A DNA stretch of 64,000 nucleotides from Treponema sp. (GCA_031254315.1 JAIRUQ010000007.1:1-64000); one strand, 5' to 3'. Numbered from the stretch's first letter, positions 38,199 to 47,478 are shown. Made by a program: numbers and translations. Notes: generated by a model not told the origin, from the sequence alone.

Positions 38199-38838
38199 AT
38201 AAAATTATAAAGGCAAACATTTTATTCTTATCGATATTTTTTTTTGCGGTTCAGATGACATTATTGGCACTTACGAAGCCCCAATAATAGACAGCGACAT
38301 GACTTATGATCAGGCTTTTGACGGACTTCCCGTAAATTGCCCGACGCACATAAAAGAAAGACAGCGTCTTATAACCGTAAAATATTATTCATTTGATAAT
38401 AAAATTCATCAGGGACAGTTGGTTATTGATGTAGATTTAGTTGAAGATATTGAATTTGCCTTTGAAGAAGCGTTAAAAGAAGAATTTCCGATTAATTCTG
38501 TTATTCCAATTTCTTATGAATCTTTCAGGAGAAACGGAAGATGGGATGATGATCTTTCTATGGAAGCGAACAACAGTTCCGCTTTTAATTACAGGACAAT
38601 CACCGGAGGACAAGTTCTGTCAATGCACGCAAGGGGCAGGGCAATAGACATCAATCCTATGCAAAATCCGTATATAAGAGGCAGAATAACACTGCCCGCA
38701 AACTCAGTTTACAATCCTGAAATTGAAGGTACGCTAACAGACGATAATGTCATTGTAAGAACGCTGGTTTCAAGAGGCTGGTCATGGGGCGGCAATTGGA
38801 CCGCCTTGAAAGATTATCAGCACTTGGAAAAAGAATGA
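38195..38838 (+). pseudogene. M15-family peptidase split by a T9-tract frameshift from its lipoprotein signal (pseudogene, phase-variable, or sequencing indel)
   Basis: M15 domain in the 38299-38838 ORF (LSMHARGRAIDINPMQNPY). TTG at 38195 starts a signal in another frame; 10 Ts instead of 9 (38237-38245) gives MNKIIKANILFLSIFFFCGSDDIIGTYEAPIIDSDMTYDQ... Confidence 0.75.
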
Positions 38839-38850
38839 GCAAAGAATAGG

Positions 38851-39235
38851 GTCAACGAATTACGCGAATTATACGAATTGAAACGAATGAATATCTTTTG
38901 AGATATTCGCGTAAGGCGCTCTACTCAGGCTAAAGCCTTCGTGCCCTTTTCATCTTAGTTACGTTTTTTGTGCGCCACGCCGTGTAGCATAATTCATCCG
39001 CACGGTTTCACCGTGCAAAATTGGGCGTGCTCAATTAGTGTCATTCGTTGACTCCTGCTCCCTCTCCTCTTCCTCCGTGTTCTCCGTGCCCGGCGCACTA
39101 CTCGGGCTAAAGCCCTCGCGCATTTTTCATCTCGTTTACCTTTAATCTGCGCCACGCCGTGCTAACCAATTCATCCACACAGCTACGCTGTGCATACTTG
39201 GGCGTGTGGTAAAATTCTTCTCTCTTTACTTTTCC
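38851..39235. repeat. Composite dispersed repeats: family D (CGAATT), two family C copies, one family A arm
   Basis: caacgaattacgcgaattatacgaattg; two ctac tc(a/g)ggctaaagcc...gggcgtg units; tcttcctccgtgttctccgtgcccggcgc. Confidence 0.8.
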
Positions 39236-39789
39236 CCACCCTTTGAAACAAACCCATTCCCCTTGATAAAAAACCGCAGTTCCAGCTCTTTCCCGACAGA
39301 AAGACCAATGCGCGTAGTGCGGACAATTTCCGGTTTTAGTTTGCTGTTGTAAACATACAATGGTCCCTCAAGCAGACTCAAATTATTATGTTTTCTTGTA
39401 ATGCCAAACGCTTGAGTTAATTTTCCCGGACCATTGCAGAGATTTTCAATTTTTTTGGTTTTACGCTTTCTTTGCATAAGCGCTATACCGTCAACAGGTT
39501 CAAGGGCGCGGATAAGCACAGCCTCGCCTTCGCCCTTTTTGCCGCCTACGATATTCAAGCAGTGGTACATTCCGTAAATTAAATAAACATAAGTCTGACC
39601 GGCAGGACCGAACATCGGGGCGTTGCGGATGGTCAGTCCCCGGCTCGCGTGACAGCCGGGATCGTCTTTGAGGTAAGCTTCAGTTTCGACAATTATGCCC
39701 CTCAAGCCGCCAAAGACAAGGCATTTGCCAAGCAGAGATTGCGCAAGATCGAAAGTAGGCTGGTTAAAGAATTTTTTTCCAAGTTGCAT
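39226..39789 (-). CDS. mpg: 3-methyladenine DNA glycosylase (AAG/MPG family)
   Basis: DPGCHASRGLTIRNAPMFGPAGQTYVYLIYGMYHCLNIV, EAVLIRALEP. Confidence 0.92.
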   Translation of the reverse strand: MQLGKKFFNQPTFDLAQSLLGKCLVFGGLRGIIVETEAYLKDDPGCHASRGLTIRNAPMFGPAGQTYVYLIYGMYHCLNIVGGKKGEGEAVLIRALEPVDGIALMQRKRKTKKIENLCNGPGKLTQAFGITRKHNNLSLLEGPLYVYNSKLKPEIVRTTRIGLSVGKELELRFFIKGNGFVSKGGEK

Positions 39790-39816
39790 TGTACAATTAT
39801 ATAGTATAATGGAAAA

Positions 39817-40911
39817 ATGGCAAACCTTAGGGACAGGTTAAAGAGAATACAGGAATTAAAAAAAGAAACTCCTCAAAAGATACATACCCAATATGAAGAT
39901 ATACCCGATTTAACAGATAACGGCTGGGAGCCATGCGGTTTTAAGGTCTATAAAAGAGAAATAAAAACGCCCTCGCCGTTTAAGTCGATAAAAAGCCTGC
40001 CTGCCGCTCTGCCAATTATTATCCCCGATTTACAAGGAGAGAGCCTGCCTCAAATCGAGGATTTTCTGTTCTTCGATTTGGAGACAACAGGGCTTTCAGG
40101 CGGCGCGGGGACAGTGGCGTTTCTTGCCGCGTTTGGGAAGCTGTCTTCTGGCGGAGAGTTACGCATAACGCAGTATCTTCTTTTGGACTATCCAGGAGAA
40201 AATGATTTTATAGAAAAAGTTAAAGGCGAATTAGAAAGAGAAAAAGCGGTAATAGTAAGTTATAACGGCAAATGTTTTGATTCCCAGATTATAAAAACAA
40301 GATGTTTGATGAACAGAATAACGCCGCCACAGTACTATCACGCCGATTTACTGCACCCCTCTCGCCGTCTTTGGAAAAATATAATACATGACTGCTCTCA
40401 GGCATCAATTGAGACGCGCCTTCTCGGTCTCGACAGAAGCTCCGATATTCCCGGCTCTCTTGCCCCTGAAATCTGGTTTGAGTTTTTAAAGACGGGCAGG
40501 GTAGACCGCCTGATAGGGGTTTGCGATCACAATAAAGCCGATATATCAGGGCTTGCCGCAATTCTTTCAAAAATAATTTTAATAGCGGACTCTCCCCTTG
40601 ATGATAAGCATTTATATGACGTTGAACGCATTGCCCTGTACTGGCGAAAGTATCTTTGGAGGCAGGAAAGCCCTTCGCAAGGTAACAAACTTGAAAAAGA
40701 CGGAGAAAAACTTTTACGATTAGCGGCGGAGAAGGACAATCCCCGCGCTGTCTATGTTTATATCTACGAACAAACGCGAAAAGGAAATATTGATACAGCG
40801 TTGAAATTTGTTGATCGTGGCTTAAAACTTTTTGATGAGGATACAATATGGCATGAAAAGTTATTGCGAAGGAAAGAGCGGTTGATTAAAAGGAAAAATG
40901 TTAATTATTAG
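39817..40911 (+). CDS. mrfB: RNase H-like exonuclease, YprB/MrfB-like
   Basis: LFFDLETTGLSGGAGTVAFL, VSYNGKCFDSQIIKTR, DHNKADISGLAAIL. Confidence 0.75.
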   Translation: MANLRDRLKRIQELKKETPQKIHTQYEDIPDLTDNGWEPCGFKVYKREIKTPSPFKSIKSLPAALPIIIPDLQGESLPQIEDFLFFDLETTGLSGGAGTVAFLAAFGKLSSGGELRITQYLLLDYPGENDFIEKVKGELEREKAVIVSYNGKCFDSQIIKTRCLMNRITPPQYYHADLLHPSRRLWKNIIHDCSQASIETRLLGLDRSSDIPGSLAPEIWFEFLKTGRVDRLIGVCDHNKADISGLAAILSKIILIADSPLDDKHLYDVERIALYWRKYLWRQESPSQGNKLEKDGEKLLRLAAEKDNPRAVYVYIYEQTRKGNIDTALKFVDRGLKLFDEDTIWHEKLLRRKERLIKRKNVNY

Positions 40912-40976
40912 TTAAATTTATTATACATTAAAGGATTTTATGTTATTATCATAGCCAGAAATTCAAGAAAATCTAT

Positions 40977-41570
40977 TCACCCTCTAATTCGATACCACAT
41001 AACAAGCCAATAATTACCCCATAATTCTTCAACATAATCACCATCACGCCGAAAAATTTCTAATCCTGCAGTATTATCGGGATCGAAATAACATATGCCT
41101 AGCACATACTGATCTTCTCTTGCAAATACAGCATACGGTGCTGGTGTATCAGGTGGTTTCGGATAATCTCTCAGATAAAAGTGAATAGATGAGGCGTTCA
41201 TCTGCAATTCATCGCTTAATAAAAGATAATTTATTGCATCAATTATTTCCACTGAGAATTCTTCCAGTCTTTCTGAAAAATTATAAAAAGGGTAACCTAA
41301 ACTATATCTATCTGAAATTTCTATTTGATAATCATTCCCATTGCCACCAAGAAGTATTGTATATTCGTTTCCTCTTGATAAACCCAGTCTAAGAATTTCG
41401 AGCTTGTCAATAATAAGCGGGGCATCTCCTCTTAAAACCGGAATGAGTTTTGCCATTTCCTTATTGTTGTTTATTGTAAGTCCAAGGGGTCTTCCGCATC
41501 CCAGCCCGTTATAGAAAAGTGACATGGCTATTATGATTAAGGCAAAAAGCGTCATTTTAAACTTTTTCAT
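40977..41570 (-). CDS. Putative lipoprotein of unknown function
   Basis: N-terminal signal with lipobox-like YNGLGC. Confidence 0.55.
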   Translation of the reverse strand: MKKFKMTLFALIIIAMSLFYNGLGCGRPLGLTINNNKEMAKLIPVLRGDAPLIIDKLEILRLGLSRGNEYTILLGGNGNDYQIEISDRYSLGYPFYNFSERLEEFSVEIIDAINYLLLSDELQMNASSIHFYLRDYPKPPDTPAPYAVFAREDQYVLGICYFDPDNTAGLEIFRRDGDYVEELWGNYWLVMWYRIRG

Positions 41571-41653
41571 ATATCGTCCTCATAGTGATAATATTATATC
41601 ATAGAAACTTGTATAAATACAGTAATTATCTGATAGTATCAACTCACAATCAA

Positions 41654-41684
41654 CCAAAAAGGGCTTGAAAATATATAAATTTCA
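41654..41684 (+). other. Hairpin in the argS leader
   Basis: GCTTGAAA...TTTCAAGC stem, close to the argS start. Confidence 0.5.
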
Positions 41685-41708
41685 AGCTATCTTATTTCAG
41701 GAAACAAA

Positions 41709-43523
41709 ATGTACGATTACAAAGAACCGTGGAAAAAAATTATCGCCGACGCGCTCAACTCAATATTGACTACAGCCGGTATTGAAGACAGAGTAACAGC
41801 AGAGCAGGTGATTTCTGAAAAACCGCCCAATCCCGAAATGGGAGACATCGGTTTTCCCATGTTCAGTTTCGCTAAAATGTTAAAAAAAGGACCGCCTCAG
41901 ATTGCGCAAATGCTTGCCGAGAAGATAAAGGAGACAAACGGAAAAAACGGGACGGCGCAGGCGCAGGGACCGTATCTTAATGTCAATCTGGACAGGGCGC
42001 AGACAGCAAAGAACGTGCTTGCGGAAGTTTTTAATAATACTGATGATTTTTCTTTTGGCAAAACAGGCACAATGACAGGCAAAAAGGTGATGGTGGAGTT
42101 TTCAAGCCCAAATACAAACAAACCGCTTCATCTTGGACATTTGAGAAACGATGTTCTTGGCGAAAGCATTTCGCGTATCATTCAAAAATGCGGAGCGCAG
42201 GTGCGCAAGGTTTGTATCATTAACGACAGAGGCATTCATATCTGCAAATCAATGCTTGCCTACAAAGAACATGGAGACGGAAAAACTCCCGAATCACAAG
42301 GCGTTAAAAGTGATCGATTTGTCGGCGATTTTTATGTTTGTTTCAGCAAAGGATTAAAAAACGAAGTTGATGAATTGATAAATAGCGGAACGGAAAAAGA
42401 AACAGCCGAAGCTAACGCGCCGTCAATGAAGAAGGCGCAGGAGATGTTAAGACAATGGGAAGCAGGGGACGCGCAGACTGTTGAACTTTGGAAAACTATG
42501 AACAGTTGGGCGATTGAAGGGATGAAAAAAACTTACGAGCGTACCGGAGTTTCATTTGATAAATACTATTTTGAAAGTAAAACATATATGCTCGGAAAAG
42601 ATGAAGTCTTAAAAGGACTGCAAAAAGGGATTTTTTATAAACAGGAAGACGGCGCGGTCGCGGTCGATTTAACGGAAGAAAAACTCGATAAAAAAATACT
42701 TTTACGCAGTGACGGTACGTCAATCTACATAACACAGGACTTTGGAACGGCAATTAAACGTTATGAGGAATGGCAGTTTGACAAGTTGATCTATGTGGTC
42801 GGCTCTGAACAGCAGTATCATTTTAAGGTGCTTTTTGTCCTTCTCGAAAAACTTGGCTACACTTGGGCAAAGGCTCTTCATCACCTTTCCTACGGTATGG
42901 TGAACCTTCCCGAAGGGAAAATGAAAAGCCGTGAAGGCACTGTAGTTGACGCCGACGACCTTATTGACTCTCTGCGCGACATGGCGTTAGCTGAAATCCG
43001 TGAGAAGGGAAGGGAAGAGGACATAGGAGACCCGAAGGAAACAGCGGAAAAAATCGCACTCGGCGCTCTTCATTACTTCCTGCTCCAGCCAAGTCCCGTC
43101 AAAGATATGCTTTTCGATCCCAAGGAATCACTGTCTTTTACGGGAAATACCGGACCTTATCTGCAATACATGGGAGCGCGTATTTCATCAATGATGAGGA
43201 AAGCGGGACAGAGCGCGGAAACTATCGCGTCAAACGCGGACTTTTCCCTACTTGTCGGTGATCCTGAATGGGAACTGATTAAAATAATTTTAGAATATCC
43301 TGACGCGATTAGCTCTGCCGCGGAAAACCTTGACCCTTCAAATATCGCGGGTTTTTTGTATGAGCTTTCCAAAGCGTTCAGTCGTTTCTATCATGAGTGT
43401 CCGATCTTAAACTGCGAAGAAAGCGCCCTTTCAAAAGCAAGATTGGGACTTTCTTGCGCCGTGATGTTTTTATTGAAGGACGCTTTTCATTTGGTCTGCA
43501 TACCGTTTTTAGACATAATGTGA
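41709..43523 (+). CDS. argS: Arginyl-tRNA synthetase
   Basis: FSSPNTNKPLHLGHLRNDVLG, GMVNLPEGKMKSREGTVVDADDL. Confidence 0.95.
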   Translation: MYDYKEPWKKIIADALNSILTTAGIEDRVTAEQVISEKPPNPEMGDIGFPMFSFAKMLKKGPPQIAQMLAEKIKETNGKNGTAQAQGPYLNVNLDRAQTAKNVLAEVFNNTDDFSFGKTGTMTGKKVMVEFSSPNTNKPLHLGHLRNDVLGESISRIIQKCGAQVRKVCIINDRGIHICKSMLAYKEHGDGKTPESQGVKSDRFVGDFYVCFSKGLKNEVDELINSGTEKETAEANAPSMKKAQEMLRQWEAGDAQTVELWKTMNSWAIEGMKKTYERTGVSFDKYYFESKTYMLGKDEVLKGLQKGIFYKQEDGAVAVDLTEEKLDKKILLRSDGTSIYITQDFGTAIKRYEEWQFDKLIYVVGSEQQYHFKVLFVLLEKLGYTWAKALHHLSYGMVNLPEGKMKSREGTVVDADDLIDSLRDMALAEIREKGREEDIGDPKETAEKIALGALHYFLLQPSPVKDMLFDPKESLSFTGNTGPYLQYMGARISSMMRKAGQSAETIASNADFSLLVGDPEWELIKIILEYPDAISSAAENLDPSNIAGFLYELSKAFSRFYHECPILNCEESALSKARLGLSCAVMFLLKDAFHLVCIPFLDIM

Positions 43524-43528
43524 TTCAT

Positions 43529-43562
43529 AGAACTTCTAAAGACTTCAGTTTTTAGAGGTTCC
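43529..43562. terminator. Hairpin between convergent argS and birA
   Basis: GAACTTCTAAAGACTTCAGTTTTTAGAGGTTC inverted repeat. Confidence 0.5.
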
Positions 43563-44574
43563 CTGAATTCAAAAAAGCGAGCGATACCGAGCCTTGATTA
43601 AAATACAGAGTTCCCTTTTCTGTTTTTAGAATACAGCGCCCGACAGGATCAATGCCTTGAAATATTCCACGCGCGAGAATTTTCCCCGGTTTTTCAATTG
43701 AATTATCGTCTTTGTTTTCCGGCTCAAAAACAGCGGTCTTCGCGCCAATACTGTCAGCCAATGAATTCCATTCGCTCGCTAAAGCTCGGTTGCCTTGAGA
43801 ATATACGGCAGTCGAGCTAAAAGTTTTTTTAACAACTTCAATCTCTTTAAGGATTTTGATTAAAATTTTTTTTCGTGATATTTGCTGTTTTAAAATTTCC
43901 GAACAGCTTACCGCCTTTCCCGAAGGAACGGTATTATTTACGTTCACTCCTATTCCGCCTGTCAGCCAGTTGATAAAATCCCCTTCTCCGGAAATTTCAG
44001 AAGTAACTCCCGCGACCTTGCGCCTGTCGATATAAATATCATTAGGCCAGCGGAGGTACGCTTTTTTTCCGCAGATCGACGAAATACTTCGCGTAACGGC
44101 AATTTGCATAACCATCGAGAGCAGAGAATAATCAGCTATTGTAAGATGAGGACGCTCCAATATTGAAAAGAAAAGCCCCCCTTGGCGCGATACCCATGTT
44201 CTGCCGTTCCTTCCCCTGCCAGCGCTTTGTTTTTCCGCAGTAATGACACTGCCACTGTCAACTCCACGCAGGGCAAGTTCCCTTGCCTTATCCATAGTGC
44301 TTCCCGTGTTCTTGTAATGAAAAAATAATTTTTCATTTTCACCAAATTCCCACGGGTACAAAAAATCTTTTTCGTTCTTTGGCTCGATAAGATATCCCTT
44401 TTCAGTTGTTTCTATGGAGTAACCTGCTTCTACAAGAGATTGAACGGTTTTCCAAACAGCGACACGTGTTATGCCGATTTCTTTTGCCAACAAACTGCCG
44501 CTTGCGGGCTTTCCTTGTTTTTTTCTTAAAGAAATAAGCAGATGTGCTTTACTTGAAAGTTTATTTTTTTTCAT
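43552..44574 (-). CDS. birA: Biotin-[acetyl-CoA-carboxylase] ligase / biotin operon repressor
   Basis: N-terminal HTH; SAGRGRNGRTWVSRQGGLFFSI, LRWPNDIYIDRRKVAGVTSE. Confidence 0.92.
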   Translation of the reverse strand: MKKNKLSSKAHLLISLRKKQGKPASGSLLAKEIGITRVAVWKTVQSLVEAGYSIETTEKGYLIEPKNEKDFLYPWEFGENEKLFFHYKNTGSTMDKARELALRGVDSGSVITAEKQSAGRGRNGRTWVSRQGGLFFSILERPHLTIADYSLLSMVMQIAVTRSISSICGKKAYLRWPNDIYIDRRKVAGVTSEISGEGDFINWLTGGIGVNVNNTVPSGKAVSCSEILKQQISRKKILIKILKEIEVVKKTFSSTAVYSQGNRALASEWNSLADSIGAKTAVFEPENKDDNSIEKPGKILARGIFQGIDPVGRCILKTEKGTLYFNQGSVSLAFLNSGNL

Positions 44575-44577
44575 TCT

Positions 44578-45246
44578 TTATCCTCCTCTCGCGGCTATTG
44601 CTTTTGCCTTTCCAGCCGCTTTTTCAAAACTGAGCGAAATTATTACAACAACAAGGGGTTTTATTTTCGCAAACCCCTGTTTTCCGTTACGCGCTTTCCA
44701 AGCGAGATTGACGTTTGTCCATGTTTCAAATATTTCCGGTATAAAACGCAGAAAAAGAGAAATGGTGTCTGTAAAACGTGTTCGGTATGAACCTTTTTTT
44801 CCGGAAAATAATCTTCTAATAAATTGTTCTATTGAGTTTAATCCGTCTTTTAATTCGATAGAGCTTGTAGTACGAAACAAAAGAGCGGATAACTGTACGA
44901 TCAGAACAAGGCGGAGGGCAATTATTACAAATTCAGGACGTGGTATGAGAACAGCAAGTGATAATGCGTTCCAATTTTCCAAAAGATTTGAAAATGCCGA
45001 AAGAGCGTACATAAGAATAGCATAATAAAAAGCAGGCTTAATGTCCGTTATTTGTTCGAGCGGAGAGAACCTGCACAAAAACGCGAGCAAGATGGTAGCG
45101 GCTATCCCGATAGCGAGATTACAGGACGAAAGAGACATACAAAATATTGAAAGGGGCAGTAGTATAAAAAGTTTTAATATCGCTGGAATTTTATGCAAAA
45201 ACCCTTTAATTGTTTTGTACTTAAATACGGTTTGCCTACTCACCAT
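44578..45246 (-). CDS. ECF transporter T component (EcfT/BioN-like)
   Basis: CbiQ/EcfT-like membrane protein; start set at ATG (MVSRQTVFKYKTIKG), overlapping the ATPase stop by 7 nt. Confidence 0.8.
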   Translation of the reverse strand: MVSRQTVFKYKTIKGFLHKIPAILKLFILLPLSIFCMSLSSCNLAIGIAATILLAFLCRFSPLEQITDIKPAFYYAILMYALSAFSNLLENWNALSLAVLIPRPEFVIIALRLVLIVQLSALLFRTTSSIELKDGLNSIEQFIRRLFSGKKGSYRTRFTDTISLFLRFIPEIFETWTNVNLAWKARNGKQGFAKIKPLVVVIISLSFEKAAGKAKAIAARGG

Positions 45247-45995
45247 AAAAGGTCTCCCAATTCGCGCTCTGTTTTTCGCAGGGGATGATGAATACCCCAT
45301 GTTTCAAGATTACACGATAACGCCTCAGAAGGGGAGCCGTCAAAAACTTTTTTCCCTTTGAAAAGCACAATAAAACGGTTCGCCAGAGCGAGGCATTTTT
45401 CAAGTTCATGGGTAAGTATGAGCACAGTTTTGCCGTCAGCGATTAGTTTTTTGAAAAGACTATTCACCTGCACAACGCCGGGAAAGTCCATATTGGCGTA
45501 AGGTTCGTCAAAAATGATAATTTCCGCTGTCATAGCTAAAACCCCGGCAGTGGCAAGACGGCGTTTTTCGCCGCCTGAAAGGGAACGGGCAGGGAAGTCC
45601 GCTCTCTGTTCAAGTCCCGTTTCCAAAAGAGCCGTGTCAACGATAGCAGAAATATCTTTTTTTTTCGCTCCCATGTTTTTAGGACCAAAGGCGATGTCTT
45701 CCCTCGGCGTCTCTCCAAGTATTTGCGTGTCAGGCTCCTGAAAAACAAGCCCGACTCTTGCGTTTGTTTTTACGTTGCCCGAAGTCGGCTCTTCAAGACC
45801 CGCGATAATAGACATTAAAATGCTTTTACCTGAACCGTTCGCCCCCGCTATTATCGTACAAGTTCCGCTTTCTATAGAAAGGGAAATATCTTCAAGCGAA
45901 TAAAAAAATCCATCGCGTAGTTGTTCGCTGAGCGGTAAATTTTCATCGTAGATAGGAAAGCGTTTAGTTATTTGATTAAGTGTTACCGCCTGAAT
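45240..45995 (-). CDS. ECF transporter ATPase (EcfA/BioM-like), predicted ATT start
   Basis: Extending past the internal ATG at 45815 restores Walker A (IIAGANGSGKS); LSGGEKRRLATAGVLAM, IIFDEPYANMD. AAGGAG-6 nt-ATT at 45995. Confidence 0.85.
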   Translation of the reverse strand: MQAVTLNQITKRFPIYDENLPLSEQLRDGFFYSLEDISLSIESGTCTIIAGANGSGKSILMSIIAGLEEPTSGNVKTNARVGLVFQEPDTQILGETPREDIAFGPKNMGAKKKDISAIVDTALLETGLEQRADFPARSLSGGEKRRLATAGVLAMTAEIIIFDEPYANMDFPGVVQVNSLFKKLIADGKTVLILTHELEKCLALANRFIVLFKGKKVFDGSPSEALSCNLETWGIHHPLRKTERELGDLLW

Positions 45996-46005
45996 TTTTC
46001 TCTCC

Positions 46006-46623
46006 TTAATTGAGGTATCTTGCCGCTATTGGGCGAAGTTTTAACGCGAGCGGAATACTGAGCGCCAATTTAACTAAATCGCCGTAGATATAAGGAACAA
46101 CTCCTGCGATCATGGCGGCGGTAAATGAAAGCGAATTAAGCCGCATCATGTAAAACGCGCCGCAAAATAAAATTAACGAAAAGCCAAGAAGGGATGCTAG
46201 GCTCAGGCGGAGCAGAAAAATGGGGCGCATTTTTTTTTCGCTAACTTGCGGCAGTCCGCAGACTAGCCCCGCGCACAAACTAGCGGCAAAGTAGCCTATT
46301 ATATATCCGCCAAGGGGAGTGAGAAAAACTCCGGGACCTCCGGGAATAACGAACACAGGAATCCCGATAAGCCCTGCCCCTATAAGAATGAGAACGGCAA
46401 TGCCGCCGTAGTAGCTCCCAAGGACAGTCCCCGAAAGCACAACAAACATATTTTTCAGGACGATAGGCACTCCTCCCGGCAAAGGCACTTGAAAAAAATT
46501 GGAGACAGCGATCATCGCCGCGAAAACAGCGGCGAATATGTAGCGATTACGGGTAGTTTTAGGCGAATTATTTGTGTTAACCATAATAAACGCTAGGTTA
46601 ACGGAAAATTGAGTTGATGTCAA
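46006..46623 (-). CDS. bioY: Biotin transporter BioY (ECF S component)
   Basis: PLPGGVPIVLKNMFVVLSGTVLGSYYGGIAVLIL, GGPGVFLTPLGGYIIGYF. Confidence 0.9.
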   Translation of the reverse strand: MTSTQFSVNLAFIMVNTNNSPKTTRNRYIFAAVFAAMIAVSNFFQVPLPGGVPIVLKNMFVVLSGTVLGSYYGGIAVLILIGAGLIGIPVFVIPGGPGVFLTPLGGYIIGYFAASLCAGLVCGLPQVSEKKMRPIFLLRLSLASLLGFSLILFCGAFYMMRLNSLSFTAAMIAGVVPYIYGDLVKLALSIPLALKLRPIAARYLN

Positions 46624-46684
46624 TTAGGTGTAGGCTAAAAATTTAAAGCCGATTCCCTTATATTCTGAATGATAATGATCTACT

Positions 46685-46932
46685 TTTTGGTAAGCCTCCT
46701 GTTCTTGTTCGGTACAGGTTCCGCAAGAGGAATAAACGTCCTTCCGTGAATCAAAGCCTGCCTTTATGGTAAGCCTCCTGTTCTTCGTGGGTACAGAGTT
46801 TACGGGAGGACTTTTATTTTTACTTGCACAAATCGTAAAGGAATATGTTATATTTAGAAACAACTCCCTGCGGATCGACCTACCTTTTTGGTAAGCCTCC
46901 TGTTCTTTAGCTGTACAGGTTCCGCAGGGAGT
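46685..46932. repeat. Three copies of a ~40-bp repeat (GGTAAGCCTCCTGTTCTT....GTACAG)
   Basis: Copies at ~46691, ~46770 and ~46890; copies 2 and 3 also share downstream TTTTATTTTTACTTGCA. Confidence 0.8.
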
Positions 46933-46943
46933 TTTATTTTTAC

Positions 46944-46972
46944 TTGCATAACCTGTTAAAGCGTACTATAAT
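46944..46972 (+). promoter_or_regulatory. Sigma70-type promoter
   Basis: TTGCAT (46944-46949), 17 nt, TATAAT (46967-46972). Confidence 0.55.
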
Positions 46973-46977
46973 TAAAA

Positions 46978-47478
46978 ATTAAAAAGATAGTTATAATTTT
47001 TATTGTTGCCGTATTTATAGGTGTTGCGCCGCTACTCGCATTTGACATTACCGATGACCCACTTGAAGACATCTGTGAGATCGAAAACGAAATGCTCCTT
47101 GCGCTTGAAAGGGTTAATAGCGGAAATTCTAACAATAGGTACTTCGATGATTCCGGTGTAAATGTCCATTTTGAGGTATACATTAATGGACAACAATACA
47201 TTATAAAAACTAATTGGGCGGAATACGTTGCAAGAAGAGTACAACAAACTTCAATAATGACTAGTATCCAATGTGTTGGCATAGAGGAAGCAAGAGCTCT
47301 TTTCAGCCACTTTACTCACGGGTATACATACTATACAGGCACTGGCTGCGTTCAAGCCTTGCAGGGGAGGTTACTTACGCGTACATGGCTTGAAGGAAGA
47401 TATATGTACACCTTAATTTACGACCCGCACAACAATAAACTGGTGTTTAATCATACACATACAATGCCGCCTAGATAA
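46978..47478 (+). CDS. Exported hypothetical protein, predicted non-ATG start
   Basis: In-frame extension upstream of ATG 47092 encodes signal peptide KKIVIIFIVAVFIGVAPLLAFD; ATT at 46978. Confidence 0.5.
   Translation: MKKIVIIFIVAVFIGVAPLLAFDITDDPLEDICEIENEMLLALERVNSGNSNNRYFDDSGVNVHFEVYINGQQYIIKTNWAEYVARRVQQTSIMTSIQCVGIEEARALFSHFTHGYTYYTGTGCVQALQGRLLTRTWLEGRYMYTLIYDPHNNKLVFNHTHTMPPR

Noticed and set aside
40289-40846. 185-aa minus-strand ORF antisense to the exonuclease gene
   Set aside because: Shadow ORF opposite conserved YprB-like motifs.
46624-46863. 79-aa minus-strand ORF containing SSCGTCTEQEQEAYQKV
   Set aside because: It spans the three-copy 40-bp repeat and two frames are equally plausible; reported as a repeat instead of a CDS.
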